Shown here: positions 38,630-46,746 of the stretch, one piece after another
Layout: each line of letters opens with the position of its first letter
How positions within the stretch are numbered: the first letter of the stretch is position 1
From: Methylophaga sp.
GTDB taxonomy: Bacteria; Pseudomonadota; Gammaproteobacteria; Nitrosococcales; Methylophagaceae
Reading direction: 5' to 3'
Length of the DNA stretch: 64,000 bases
Assembly: GCA_002696735.1 (NCBI GenBank)
Contig: NZSL01000012.1
Span: forward strand, 312,670 to 376,669
Made by a program: the position numbers and the translations under genes
The notes under the pieces: model-generated
What the model saw: the letters and a program-made list of their open reading frames with translations, nothing else
Database searches by the model: none
What the model was told of the DNA's origin: nothing

Positions 38630-41011
38630 ATGAAAAATTTAAAACGTACCGTTCTTACAGCCTTATTGGTTGGTGTTATTTCAGGCTGTGGTTCTGCCGA
38701 GGAATCTTCTGAAAAGTTCATTGAAAGCGGTAAAGAGCTTATGAATGAGGGGGATTATGACAAAGCCCGGTTAGAGTTCCGCAATGCCTTGCAAATTAAT
38801 CCGTTAGAAGCCGAAGGCTATTACCAACTGGCGTTGATTGATGAAAAGAATCAGAACTGGAAAGGGATGTATGCCAATTTATCCACGGTAGAGTCCCTGG
38901 AGCCAAATCATGTCAATGCCATTGTTAAACTGGGTCAAATACAATTGCTATCTGGACGGCTTGAAGAAGCAATGGAGCGGGCTGAAAAAGCGCTTTCCCT
39001 TGAGCCGGAAAATATCGAAGCCATATTGCTTCAGGCAACTGTGTATATCAAACAGGAAAAATTTGACGAAGCAGAAAAGCAAATTAATCAGGCTTTATCT
39101 ATAGATAGTAAGTCTATGGAGGCGTTGTCAGCCAGAATAATGCTCTACAAAGAAACTGAACAATATGACGCAGCAATCTCTGCTGCTGACGAAGCATTAG
39201 CTTCTCATCCAGATTCATTGCCAGTAAAAATGATTAAGTTGAGTATTTACGAAGCACAAAAAGATTTTAATGCAATGGAGTCATTGCTCGCATCGCTATC
39301 AGAAGAAATGCCTGATGAAAGCTGGATTGCGATTTCTCGTACTAAATTGCTCAATGATGGATTAAACCGTCCTCAGGAAGCACGTAAGGTTATGGAAGAT
39401 TATATTGCTGCTAATCCTGATGATATTGAAACCAAACTGGCTTATGTCGGTTTTTTAAATAATTCTGATGCCGATGCTGCGGTAGCGAAGCTTGATCAAT
39501 ATTTAGCAGAAAACCCTGATAATCAGGAATTACGCTTTGCCAAACTGGAAATGTTGCAGAGACAGGGTAAAACCGATGATATGGTGGCTGAATTGGAAGC
39601 TATTATTGCTGCTGAACCTGATACCGATAGTGGTTTGAGAGCAAAGGCGACATTAGCTGGCCTTGAAGCCAGCAAGCAAAACTTTGACCAGGCTGAAAAA
39701 ATGGCCGATGAAGTTCTTGCCATTGATTCACAAAATGAACAGGCGTTATTGATCAAATCAAAATTACAAATTCGTAATGAGGATTTTGATTCTGCGATAA
39801 GTAATCTTCGCACAATAATCCGTAATAATCCTGAAGCCGATGAGGCGATGGTTTTGCTTGCTCAAGTCTATATGAAAACCGGTTCAGCACAATTAGCTGA
39901 GAATAGCTTCAGGCAGGCGTTATCTGTCAATCCACGTAATCCTCAGGCTGCCATGTCAGTTGCCAGTAGCCTTATGCGTAGCAATGATCTGGAGCGAACT
40001 GAAAATGTATTGATTGGTGCTTTGGAAGGTAATCCGGATTCTGAAGAGTTATTACAGGCTTTAGCACAAGTCCGAATTCTTAAACGTGACTGGGCTGGCA
40101 CCCAGAAAACATTGGAGTCTTTAGGGGATTCTGAGTCGGCTTTGACGCACCTTTTAAGTGCTCAGATGTATCAAGGGCTTGAAGATTATACATTGGCCAT
40201 ATCTGAATATGATCGGGCCTTACAGATTGATCCTGGTCTTACTCGTGCCTTGCAGGAGCTGGCCCAAAGCTATGTACGTCTTGAACAGCAAGAAAAGATG
40301 ATTGAATACCTTAATCAACACATTGCGGATCATCCTCAACAGTTGAATGGGTACTCAGTATTAAGTAATTACTATGTGTCGCAGAACGACTGGGATGCTG
40401 CGATAGATGTCACTAAAAAAGGAATTCAGACGAATCCTCAGTGGGGTGGAGGCTATGGCATGATGGCTGGTATGTATCATCAAAAAGGTGATATGGAACA
40501 GGCCGTTTCAACTTATCAGCAAGGTCTGGAAAAATTACCTGAAGATAACGTTCTTACTTTACAGCTGGCCTCAACATATGAATCTATGGGAGAGTTTCAA
40601 AAGGCCCGGGATTTATATGAAGAAGTTATTTCCCGAGATCCTTCAATTGATGTTGCTGCCAACAATCTCGCCAGTTTGCTGACGGATCAATTTGAATCGC
40701 CAGAAAATCTGCAGCGGGCATTAACATTGTCCAGCCGTTTTCGGGATTCTGAACAACCTTATTTTGCCGATACCTTTGGCTGGGTAAACTACAAAATGGG
40801 TAATTATGAAGATGCCAGACCTGCATTGGAGACAGCAGCTTCAAGTGATGATGCAATTGCTTTATTCCATTATCATCTTGGCCGTGTTTATGTTGCCTTG
40901 AGTATGCCTGAAGAGGCCCGCCAATCATTTGAGCGCGCTCAACGTATGGCAAATGAAGAGAATGATGAGGCGTTGGTGGCTAAAATTACTGAACAATTAA
41001 GTCAGTTGTAA
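38630..41011 (+). CDS. prsT: TPR-repeat lipoprotein, PrsT-like (exosortase system)
   Basis: A roughly 793-aa lipoprotein with a signal peptide ending in the lipobox ISGC (LVGVISGCGSAEES), then about 20 tetratricopeptide repeats to the C terminus (for example KARLEFRNALQINPLEAEGYYQLA and repeated A-L-x-x-x-P-x-x pattern). This matches the PEP-CTERM/XrtA-system TPR lipoprotein PrsT (TIGR02917), which always accompanies exosortase EPS loci and probably scaffolds surface-protein or polymer assembly at the outer membrane. ATG at 38630 is preferred for AGGA spacing; ATG 38624 is in frame two codons earlier. It follows xrtD by 16 bases and ends the EPS locus. Confidence 0.87.
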   Translation: MKNLKRTVLTALLVGVISGCGSAEESSEKFIESGKELMNEGDYDKARLEFRNALQINPLEAEGYYQLALIDEKNQNWKGMYANLSTVESLEPNHVNAIVKLGQIQLLSGRLEEAMERAEKALSLEPENIEAILLQATVYIKQEKFDEAEKQINQALSIDSKSMEALSARIMLYKETEQYDAAISAADEALASHPDSLPVKMIKLSIYEAQKDFNAMESLLASLSEEMPDESWIAISRTKLLNDGLNRPQEARKVMEDYIAANPDDIETKLAYVGFLNNSDADAAVAKLDQYLAENPDNQELRFAKLEMLQRQGKTDDMVAELEAIIAAEPDTDSGLRAKATLAGLEASKQNFDQAEKMADEVLAIDSQNEQALLIKSKLQIRNEDFDSAISNLRTIIRNNPEADEAMVLLAQVYMKTGSAQLAENSFRQALSVNPRNPQAAMSVASSLMRSNDLERTENVLIGALEGNPDSEELLQALAQVRILKRDWAGTQKTLESLGDSESALTHLLSAQMYQGLEDYTLAISEYDRALQIDPGLTRALQELAQSYVRLEQQEKMIEYLNQHIADHPQQLNGYSVLSNYYVSQNDWDAAIDVTKKGIQTNPQWGGGYGMMAGMYHQKGDMEQAVSTYQQGLEKLPEDNVLTLQLASTYESMGEFQKARDLYEEVISRDPSIDVAANNLASLLTDQFESPENLQRALTLSSRFRDSEQPYFADTFGWVNYKMGNYEDARPALETAASSDDAIALFHYHLGRVYVALSMPEEARQSFERAQRMANEENDEALVAKITEQLSQL

Positions 41012-41036
41012 CGTAGTACATTTTTGTTAGTAAACT

Positions 41037-41112
41037 CTATGCATTGATAACGGATTAAAGAGCGTAGTTTTTGTAAAAAAATAAACTGTTAACTTTAATC
41101 CGTTTTGCATAG
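41037..41112. terminator. long inverted repeat after the EPS locus
   Basis: CTATGCA (41037-41043) and AACGGATTAAAG (41049-41060) pair with CTTTAATCCGTT (41093-41104) and TGCATAG (41106-41112). The result is a two-part stem of 19 bp with a small internal bulge and a loop of about 32 bases. It has no T-run, so it may be a processing site, a bidirectional terminator or a mobile-element remnant, not a standard intrinsic terminator. Confidence 0.5.
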
Positions 41113-41295
41113 GTTGATTTGATTGAGTCCGAGATAAAATAAACGCACTTACTTTTATTTTTGCTTAGCTGTCCTAGTAAATGTGCAGGCAATAGGGTTT
41201 TAAAAGCTAACCAACCTGGTGAGCTGGAATACAGAGTTGTTTTCTTAATAGTCTCATCTAAATCTAATTGAAGCTAAATTTAAGGAGTTTTGCCT

Positions 41296-41904
41296 GTGGA
41301 AAGGGAGAATGTTGTCTGGCACATGCACAAAGTCAGCAAAGCGGATCGTAGTCAGCAAAAAAAACAGCGCTCTGCTATTTTATGGTTTACCGGCTTAAGT
41401 GCTTCAGGCAAATCCACTATTGCCGGTGCAGTAGAACAGGCTTTATTTGAGTTAGGACATCATACGTATTTGCTGGATGGTGATAATGTCAGACATGGGC
41501 TGAATAAAGATCTTGGTTTTTCTGATGATGACCGAATTGAAAATATTCGCCGTATCGGTGAAATGGCTAAGTTGTTTGCCGATGCTGGATTAATTGTTTT
41601 AACCGCTTTTATTTCACCTTTTCGCTCTGATCGCCGTTTGGTACGTGACTTGGTCGAAGCAGATGAATTTGTCGAAGTCTATATGGATACACCACTTAGT
41701 GTGTGTGAGCAGCGAGATCCAAAAGGTCTTTATCAAAAAGCCCGTCGGGGTGAGATTAAGAACTTTACGGGGATTGATTCCGAATACGAAGCTCCAGAAG
41801 CGGCTGAAGTCACTTTGAATACGGCCGAATGTGATATTGCCGAGTGCGTGGCACAGGTAATTGAGTATTTACGGACAAACAATATCATCCATAGTAAGGC
41901 TTAA
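41296..41904 (+). CDS. cysC: adenylylsulfate kinase
   Basis: A 202-aa APS kinase that phosphorylates APS to PAPS, the universal sulfate donor. Walker A is GLSASGKST, followed by [17 protein letters not shown] (APS-binding), FISPFRSDR and the [18 protein letters not shown] lid region. The size is normal. GTG at 41296 is preferred because TAAGGAG lies 8 bases before it; TTG at 41290 is also in frame. No cysDN genes are adjacent, so APS must come from elsewhere. Its place just after the EPS locus fits a role in supplying PAPS to the sulfotransferase at 28675. Confidence 0.92.
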   Translation: MERENVVWHMHKVSKADRSQQKKQRSAILWFTGLSASGKSTIAGAVEQALFELGHHTYLLDGDNVRHGLNKDLGFSDDDRIENIRRIGEMAKLFADAGLIVLTAFISPFRSDRRLVRDLVEADEFVEVYMDTPLSVCEQRDPKGLYQKARRGEIKNFTGIDSEYEAPEAAEVTLNTAECDIAECVAQVIEYLRTNNIIHSKA

Positions 41905-41905
41905 G

Positions 41906-42865
41906 ATGCGGTTTATTGATGTATTTAATGGCGATGCCGATGGCATTTGCGCGCTGGTGCAATTGCGACTTGCCGAACCGAGGGACTCCGAGTTAGTTAC
42001 AGGCATTAAGCGTGATATTAACCTGCTTAAGAACGTACTGGCTGATGCAGGTGACAAGCTGACAGTGCTGGATATCTCAATGGAAAAAAATGCCGTTGAT
42101 TTAATGCGTTTGCTTGATGCAGGAGCCGATGTGTTTTATGCCGATCATCATCAACCCGGTGATATTCCACAACATGCCGGCTTATCTGCTTATATCGATA
42201 TGGCCGCAACTACCTGTACCTCACTCATCGTTGATAACTATCTTGATGGACAATTTCATCAGTGGGCTATTACTGCTGCGTATGGTGATAATCTGACTGC
42301 TGTGGCAGATAAACTTGCTGACGAAGCCGGAATGAGCGATGCCCAACGTGAAGAGTTATCCTCGCTGGGGATTTATCTTAATTACAACGGCTATGGTGCC
42401 AATACGGATGATTTGTTATTCCATCCGGCCGAGTTATTTAAACAGTGCGTTGCTTACACTTCCCCCTTTGATTTTATTCATGATAATCGTGCGGCTTATG
42501 AAAAGCTTTCAACCGGTTATAACGAAGATATGCGTTCTGGCTTAACCATTTCCCCAAAGTATCAAACAGACAAGCTAGCCGTTATCTGTTTGCCTGATGA
42601 AAAGTGGGCGCGTCGTGTCAGTGGGGTATTGGGTAATGAATTGGCAAACCAGTTTCCCGACCGAGCACATGCGATTGTTTCAGTAAAAGATGCTGATCAC
42701 TATCTGGTAAGTCTACGGGCACCGAACTCTAACCGGAGTGGCGCTGATGAGATTGCCGGTCAATTTCCAACCGGTGGTGGACGTAAAGCGGCCGCAGGGA
42801 TTAATGCTCTTCCAATGAATCAGCTTGATCAGCTTATTGAAGTGATGGAAAAACAATACGCCTAG
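41906..42865 (+). CDS. DHH-family phosphoesterase
   Basis: A 319-aa protein with the DHH-superfamily motifs: DVFNGDADGICAL (motif I, D-x-D), a second aspartate in LDISMEKN, and YADHHQPGD (DHH). The C-terminal DHHA1-like part has NRSGADEIAGQFPTGGGRKAAAG, the GGGH-type substrate site. Candidate activities are pAp or nanoRNA phosphatase. As a neighbour of cysC it could be a PAP phosphatase that removes the sulfotransferase by-product, but this is inference. The frame is open upstream, but the ATG at 41906, one base after the cysC stop, starts the conserved MRFIDVFNGD. Confidence 0.82.
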   Translation: MRFIDVFNGDADGICALVQLRLAEPRDSELVTGIKRDINLLKNVLADAGDKLTVLDISMEKNAVDLMRLLDAGADVFYADHHQPGDIPQHAGLSAYIDMAATTCTSLIVDNYLDGQFHQWAITAAYGDNLTAVADKLADEAGMSDAQREELSSLGIYLNYNGYGANTDDLLFHPAELFKQCVAYTSPFDFIHDNRAAYEKLSTGYNEDMRSGLTISPKYQTDKLAVICLPDEKWARRVSGVLGNELANQFPDRAHAIVSVKDADHYLVSLRAPNSNRSGADEIAGQFPTGGGRKAAAGINALPMNQLDQLIEVMEKQYA

Positions 42866-42870
42866 AGCGT

Positions 42871-43076
42871 TAGGCTTGTGGCTCTTTCATCTCCGCCTCT
42901 GTTGTATGAAATACATCCCTGTACTTCACCGCTTCGCGGCCAGCTAAGCTGTTCAAATGAGTTCCAGACTCATTTGTCAATCACTTATGTAGGGTGGCTA
43001 CACTGCGTGCTTTCCGCCTTGTCGGCCACAAAAAAAGCCGCCAGAAGTGGTAGATATGAAAGATCAACAAGCCCTA
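42871..43076. repeat. MITE-like repeat, copy 3 (short, shuffled)
   Basis: A 206-base relative of the repeats at 1450-1976. The right terminus GATCAACAAGCCCTA is intact; the left, TAGGCTTGTGGCTC, is diverged. Inside it has GTATGAAATACATCC, CTTCGCGGCCAGCTAAGCTG and GAGTTCCAGACTCATTTG, modules shared in inverted order with copy 4. It starts 6 bases after the DHH stop codon. The short frame within it is not a gene. Confidence 0.75.
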
Positions 43077-43087
43077 GTGTTAAATTA

Positions 43088-43125
43088 AAAAAAGCCTTGC
43101 AGAACTTAATCTACAGGGCTTTTTT
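43088..43125 (-). terminator. intrinsic terminator of cytochrome b561 gene
   Basis: AAAAAAGCCTTGCAG and CTACAGGGCTTTTTT form a stem with one or two mismatches and runs of A and T at the ends, so it can work in both directions. It lies just after the minus-strand cytochrome stop. Confidence 0.75.
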
Positions 43126-43135
43126 ATGCGAAGTT

Positions 43136-43663
43136 TTAACCTGCCATGCGTTTTAAAACATCGTCTTTTCGGATGAAGTGATGATATAGCGCCCCGGTAA
43201 TATGGGCGATCACCAGAAAGACTAATAAAAATGCAAAAGGAGAGTGCCACTCACCAAGGGAAAGTGCCCACGGAACTTCACCAGCAGGTTTGCCAATCAG
43301 TTCAACACCAAACACTTTGACCGGATAGCCTTTACCGTAAATATATAAGGCCCCAAGGAAAGGCATAACAAGCATGGATAGATACATCAGACGATGTGCC
43401 AGTTTGGCCATAGTGCCGTCCATTCCCGGGTTAGTTGGGCGCTGAGGTTTTTGTTTCATCGTCCACAATAGGCGCGCGATTGTGAGAATCAGAATAATGG
43501 CACCCATGGAGACATGCCATGGACCAAAGGTATCACCCAGCCAATGTTCACCTTCATTAATCCGATCAGCAAATTTAAAAAACTGCTGCAACACCAATAC
43601 GGCGATTACCCAATGAAAAAAACGCGTGATGGAGCCATAGCGTTGGTTATCGTCATGTAACAT
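43136..43663 (-). CDS. cytochrome b561
   Basis: A 175-aa inner-membrane diheme cytochrome with four helices and conserved heme-ligand histidines: H17 in RFFHWVIAVLV, H49 in WHVSMGAIILI, and two more in the last helices (HSPFAFLLVFLVIAHITGALYHHF). It could pass electrons from quinol to periplasmic acceptors or remove superoxide. It is a single gene between two copies of the same repeat family and has its own terminator. A GAGAG site lies before the ATG. Confidence 0.92.
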   Translation of the reverse strand: MLHDDNQRYGSITRFFHWVIAVLVLQQFFKFADRINEGEHWLGDTFGPWHVSMGAIILILTIARLLWTMKQKPQRPTNPGMDGTMAKLAHRLMYLSMLVMPFLGALYIYGKGYPVKVFGVELIGKPAGEVPWALSLGEWHSPFAFLLVFLVIAHITGALYHHFIRKDDVLKRMAG

Positions 43664-43718
43664 TTCTCTCTCCTTTGTTTGCCATCATTTTTTATATTTA
43701 CGAGAACGTTATCTCGCT

Positions 43719-44176
43719 TAGGGCTTGTTTTTCTTTCATATCCACCACTGCTGGAGACTATTTTTGTGTCCGACAAGGCGTAAAGCACGCAGTGTAGTCT
43801 TCCTACATAAGTGATTGACAAATGAGTCTGGAACTCATTTGAACAGCTTAGCTGGCCGCGTAGCGGTGAAATACAGGGATGTATTTCATACAACGCTGGC
43901 GGGCGCAAAAATAGTCCCAGCCCTTTGGGTTGTGACTGAAAAAGCGCCACTTATGTCCACGGACGGACGGTATGCCGGCGCGCCAGGGAGGCGCGCGCCG
44001 GTCTGCGTTTCTTGTCGCTTATTTAGAACAACTACAAAAACGCCGGGAGCGTTTTTGAGCGTAAGCCCCAATGGGGTGAGATACATGGATGTATCTCACA
44101 AAAGGCGCTCCTTGTGCCTTGATTGGCGCTTTTTCAGCTCACAACAGAGGCGGAGATGAAAGATAAACAAGCCCTA
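43719..44176. repeat. MITE-like repeat, copy 4 (long composite)
   Basis: A 458-base element with matching termini TAGGGCTTG...CAAGCCCTA. It combines modules of the other copies (ACTGCTGGAGACTATTTTTG, AGTCCCAGCCCTTTGGG, TGACTGAAAAAGCGCCAC) with extra segments: GAAATACAGGGATGTATTTC and GAGATACATGGATGTATCTC hairpins and a GC-rich GCCGGCGCGCCAGGGAGGCG stretch. Its greater length suggests an insertion or fusion of two elements. It lies between the cytochrome b561 and LysR genes. Open frames inside are fortuitous. Confidence 0.78.
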
Positions 44177-44246
44177 GTATATGAGCGGCAAGTTTAAGTG
44201 TTTATTAAGAGATTATGATTAGGCCTTCGTTATCAACTTTGCATTA

Positions 44247-45188
44247 TCAGACCTCTTGAAAATGCGTGTGGATCTGTTCCAGTCGTTCATACACATGATC
44301 AATAAAAGACTGGGCTACACGTGACGGATATTTGCCCATTGGGTGAACCAGACACCATGAACGGCGAATGGGAAAGTCTTGAATTTCCAACATCTTCAAT
44401 TGTCCGGTTCGTAACTCAGCAATCACACTTAACCTTGGCAGGATGGCTACTCCAAGACCGGCAATAACAGCGTGTTTAATGCTTTCATTGGAACTTAATT
44501 CCATAGTCGGTTTAATTTGCAGACGATGTTGCTGACAGTGATGTTCAACGGCAAACCGAGTTCCTGAACCATTTTCTCGTATCAACATGGGCTCGGCAAA
44601 AAACTGCTTTGCTGAGACCTGATTTTGTTTGTTCAAAGGATGTTGGTTGTTGATTACAGCAATGAGTTCATTATCCAGGAAAGGTAATGTGCTTAATGAG
44701 CGTCCTTCAGGGACCATTGCCATAATGACCACATCATCAATATTCAGTTTTAATCTTTCCAAGGCCTGGGTACGGTTTACAACGTCGATATGAACATTTA
44801 CCGCTGGGAATTCTTTCAGAAAGCTGCTTAGTAAATAGGGCACGACAGTTTGCGATGAACTGACAATACTTAAGCGTAAATCGCCTGAGAGCGCTTCCCG
44901 CAATAAATTCAATTCGCTTTGTAGTTCACTCATTTGACCAAATAAACGTTCTATAAACACTGCCACCCGTTCACCTGCTTCGGTGCAATACAGTTGGCGT
45001 CCGATATATTCAAACAGTGGCTGCTCAAGTGCATTTTCCAGATGCCGCATTTGTGAGCTGACCGCAGGTTGGGTAAGACCCAGATATTCCGCTGCTTTGC
45101 GATAACCTTTATGTTGGTAGACCGCCTGAAAAACCTGCATTTGTCTGAATGACAAACGGGATACTAATTGTTGAAGACTGAGCGCCAT
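44247..45188 (-). CDS. LysR-family transcriptional regulator of pyruvate carboxylase (CbbR-like)
   Basis: A 313-aa LysR protein with an N-terminal winged helix-turn-helix (residues about 10-70: FRQMQVFQAVYQHKGYRKAAEYLGLTQPAVSSQM in outline) and a periplasmic-binding-like effector domain (GDLRLSIVSSSQTVVPYLL, GRSLSTLPFLDNELIAVI, VIAGLGVAILP). It belongs to the CbbR/CysB-like branch. It is divergent from pycA with 119 bases between, and a palindrome at 45211 is a likely operator. It probably controls pyruvate carboxylase in response to a C4 or C3 metabolite, as analogous PycR proteins do in pseudomonads. Confidence 0.88.
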   Translation of the reverse strand: MALSLQQLVSRLSFRQMQVFQAVYQHKGYRKAAEYLGLTQPAVSSQMRHLENALEQPLFEYIGRQLYCTEAGERVAVFIERLFGQMSELQSELNLLREALSGDLRLSIVSSSQTVVPYLLSSFLKEFPAVNVHIDVVNRTQALERLKLNIDDVVIMAMVPEGRSLSTLPFLDNELIAVINNQHPLNKQNQVSAKQFFAEPMLIRENGSGTRFAVEHHCQQHRLQIKPTMELSSNESIKHAVIAGLGVAILPRLSVIAELRTGQLKMLEIQDFPIRRSWCLVHPMGKYPSRVAQSFIDHVYERLEQIHTHFQEV

Positions 45189-45210
45189 TTACTGCACCTG
45201 TATATTGAGT

Positions 45211-45228
45211 GATAAGTTTTTACTTATC
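45211..45228. promoter_or_regulatory. LysR-type operator in the pycA/LysR promoter region
   Basis: GATAAGTTTTTACTTATC is a perfect 6-bp inverted repeat with a 6-base spacer, fitting the T-N11-A pattern of LysR boxes. It lies 23 bases from the regulator start. A looser related sequence, GATTTTTGTTTATC, occurs about 30 bases further towards pycA. Confidence 0.55.
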
Positions 45229-45307
45229 GGTGAATTATATTTAATTGATTTTTGTTTATCAGTAATTTGTTTTACGCTTTGCCAACAAATCTGGCCGAGG
45301 CTGAGCT

Positions 45308-46723
45308 ATGTTGAAAAAAATCCTGATCGCCAATCGCGGCGAAATTGCTGTTCGAATTGTCCGGGCCTGCTCGGAAATGGGGATTCGTTCAGTGGCAATT
45401 TATACTGAACCGGATCGTTATGCCTTACACGTGAAACGCGCTGATGAATCCTATTCACTTGGCGACGACCCGCTGGAAGGTTATCTGGACCCGGTCCGGC
45501 TGGTAAATCTGGCCGTCGAAACCGGCTGTGATGCGATTCATCCTGGTTATGGTTTCTTGTCTGAAAATGCTCGTTTCGCCCGCTTGTGCGAACAAAACGG
45601 CATTATCTTTATTGGCCCTAAAGCCTCAGTCATTGAAAAGATGGGCGATAAAACTGCCGCTCGCGATAGCATGCGTAAAGCCGGTGTTCCTATTACGCCA
45701 GGCTCTGACGGTAACCTTGAAAATATTGAAGAAGCATTAACGGTTGCTGACGAGATTGGTTACCCCATCATGATCAAAGCCACTTCCGGTGGTGGTGGTC
45801 GAGGTATTCGCCGTTGTGATACACCGGCTGAACTGAAACAACAGTTTCCGCGGGTTATTTCTGAAGCGACCAAAGCCTTTGGCTCAGCTGAAGTGTTTAT
45901 GGAAAAGTGCATCGTTAACCCACGGCATATTGAAGTACAGGTGTTGGCAGACAGTCATGGCAATGTGGTGCATTTATACGAACGTGATTGTTCCATCCAA
46001 CGCCGAAACCAAAAATTGATTGAAATTGCTCCAAGTCCTCAGTTAACACCAGAACAACGTAACTATATTGGTGGGTTGGCGGTGAAAGCCACTGAAGCCG
46101 TTGGTTATGAAAATGCCGGAACCGTTGAATTTTTGCTGACCGGAAATCAGGTGTATTTCATGGAGATGAATACCCGGATCCAGGTCGAACACACCATTAC
46201 CGAACAGATCACCGGTATTGATATTGTTCGCGAACAATTGCGCATCGCCGCCGGTGAAACCTTGCGATATCGTCAGGAAGATATTCATTACCGGGGTTTT
46301 GCCCTGCAGTTCCGGATCAATGCTGAAGATCCGAAAAATGATTTCCTGCCCAGTTTCGGTCGCATCACACATTACTATGCACCGGGTGGCCCGGGTGTTC
46401 GTGTCGATACCGCGATTTATACCGGCTATGAAATCCCGCCTTATTTTGACTCGATGTGTTTGAAGCTGGTGGTATGGGCACTGGATTGGGAAGATGCAGT
46501 CGATCGCGGTCGTCGTGCTCTGGATGATATGCGTTTGCATGGCATTAAAACCACGGCCAGTTACTATCAACAGATCCTCAAACATCCCGATTTCAGAGCA
46601 GGAAAATTTGATACCAGCTTTGTAGCTGCTCATCCCGAATTACTGACCTATTCAGATAAACGTCATCCCACCGCATTGGCACTGGTATTGGCTACGGCCA
46701 TCGCCGCGCATGCAGGCTGGTAA
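45308..46723 (+). CDS. pycA: pyruvate carboxylase subunit A (biotin carboxylase)
   Basis: A 471-aa biotin carboxylase. It has the N-terminal ILIANRGEIAVRIVRACSEM, ATP-grasp motifs KATSGGGGRGIR and MEMNTRIQVEHTITE, and the catalytic region ERDCSIQRRNQKLIEIAP. It carboxylates biotin on the partner subunit using ATP and bicarbonate. AccC is an alternative on sequence alone, but pycB follows 23 bases later and no accB is near, so this is the two-subunit pyruvate carboxylase found in pseudomonads and methylotrophs. GAGG precedes the ATG. Confidence 0.92.
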   Translation: MLKKILIANRGEIAVRIVRACSEMGIRSVAIYTEPDRYALHVKRADESYSLGDDPLEGYLDPVRLVNLAVETGCDAIHPGYGFLSENARFARLCEQNGIIFIGPKASVIEKMGDKTAARDSMRKAGVPITPGSDGNLENIEEALTVADEIGYPIMIKATSGGGGRGIRRCDTPAELKQQFPRVISEATKAFGSAEVFMEKCIVNPRHIEVQVLADSHGNVVHLYERDCSIQRRNQKLIEIAPSPQLTPEQRNYIGGLAVKATEAVGYENAGTVEFLLTGNQVYFMEMNTRIQVEHTITEQITGIDIVREQLRIAAGETLRYRQEDIHYRGFALQFRINAEDPKNDFLPSFGRITHYYAPGGPGVRVDTAIYTGYEIPPYFDSMCLKLVVWALDWEDAVDRGRRALDDMRLHGIKTTASYYQQILKHPDFRAGKFDTSFVAAHPELLTYSDKRHPTALALVLATAIAAHAGW

Positions 46724-46746
46724 AACAAGTTAGCCGGAGAATTGTA

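Noticed and set aside
42878..43156. Open frame of 92 aa after the DHH gene
   Set aside because: It spans repeat copy 3 and the terminator of the cytochrome gene.
43815..44159. Open frame of 114 aa between cytochrome b561 and LysR
   Set aside because: It is inside repeat copy 4, has no ribosome-binding site and is arginine-rich low-complexity translation of hairpins.
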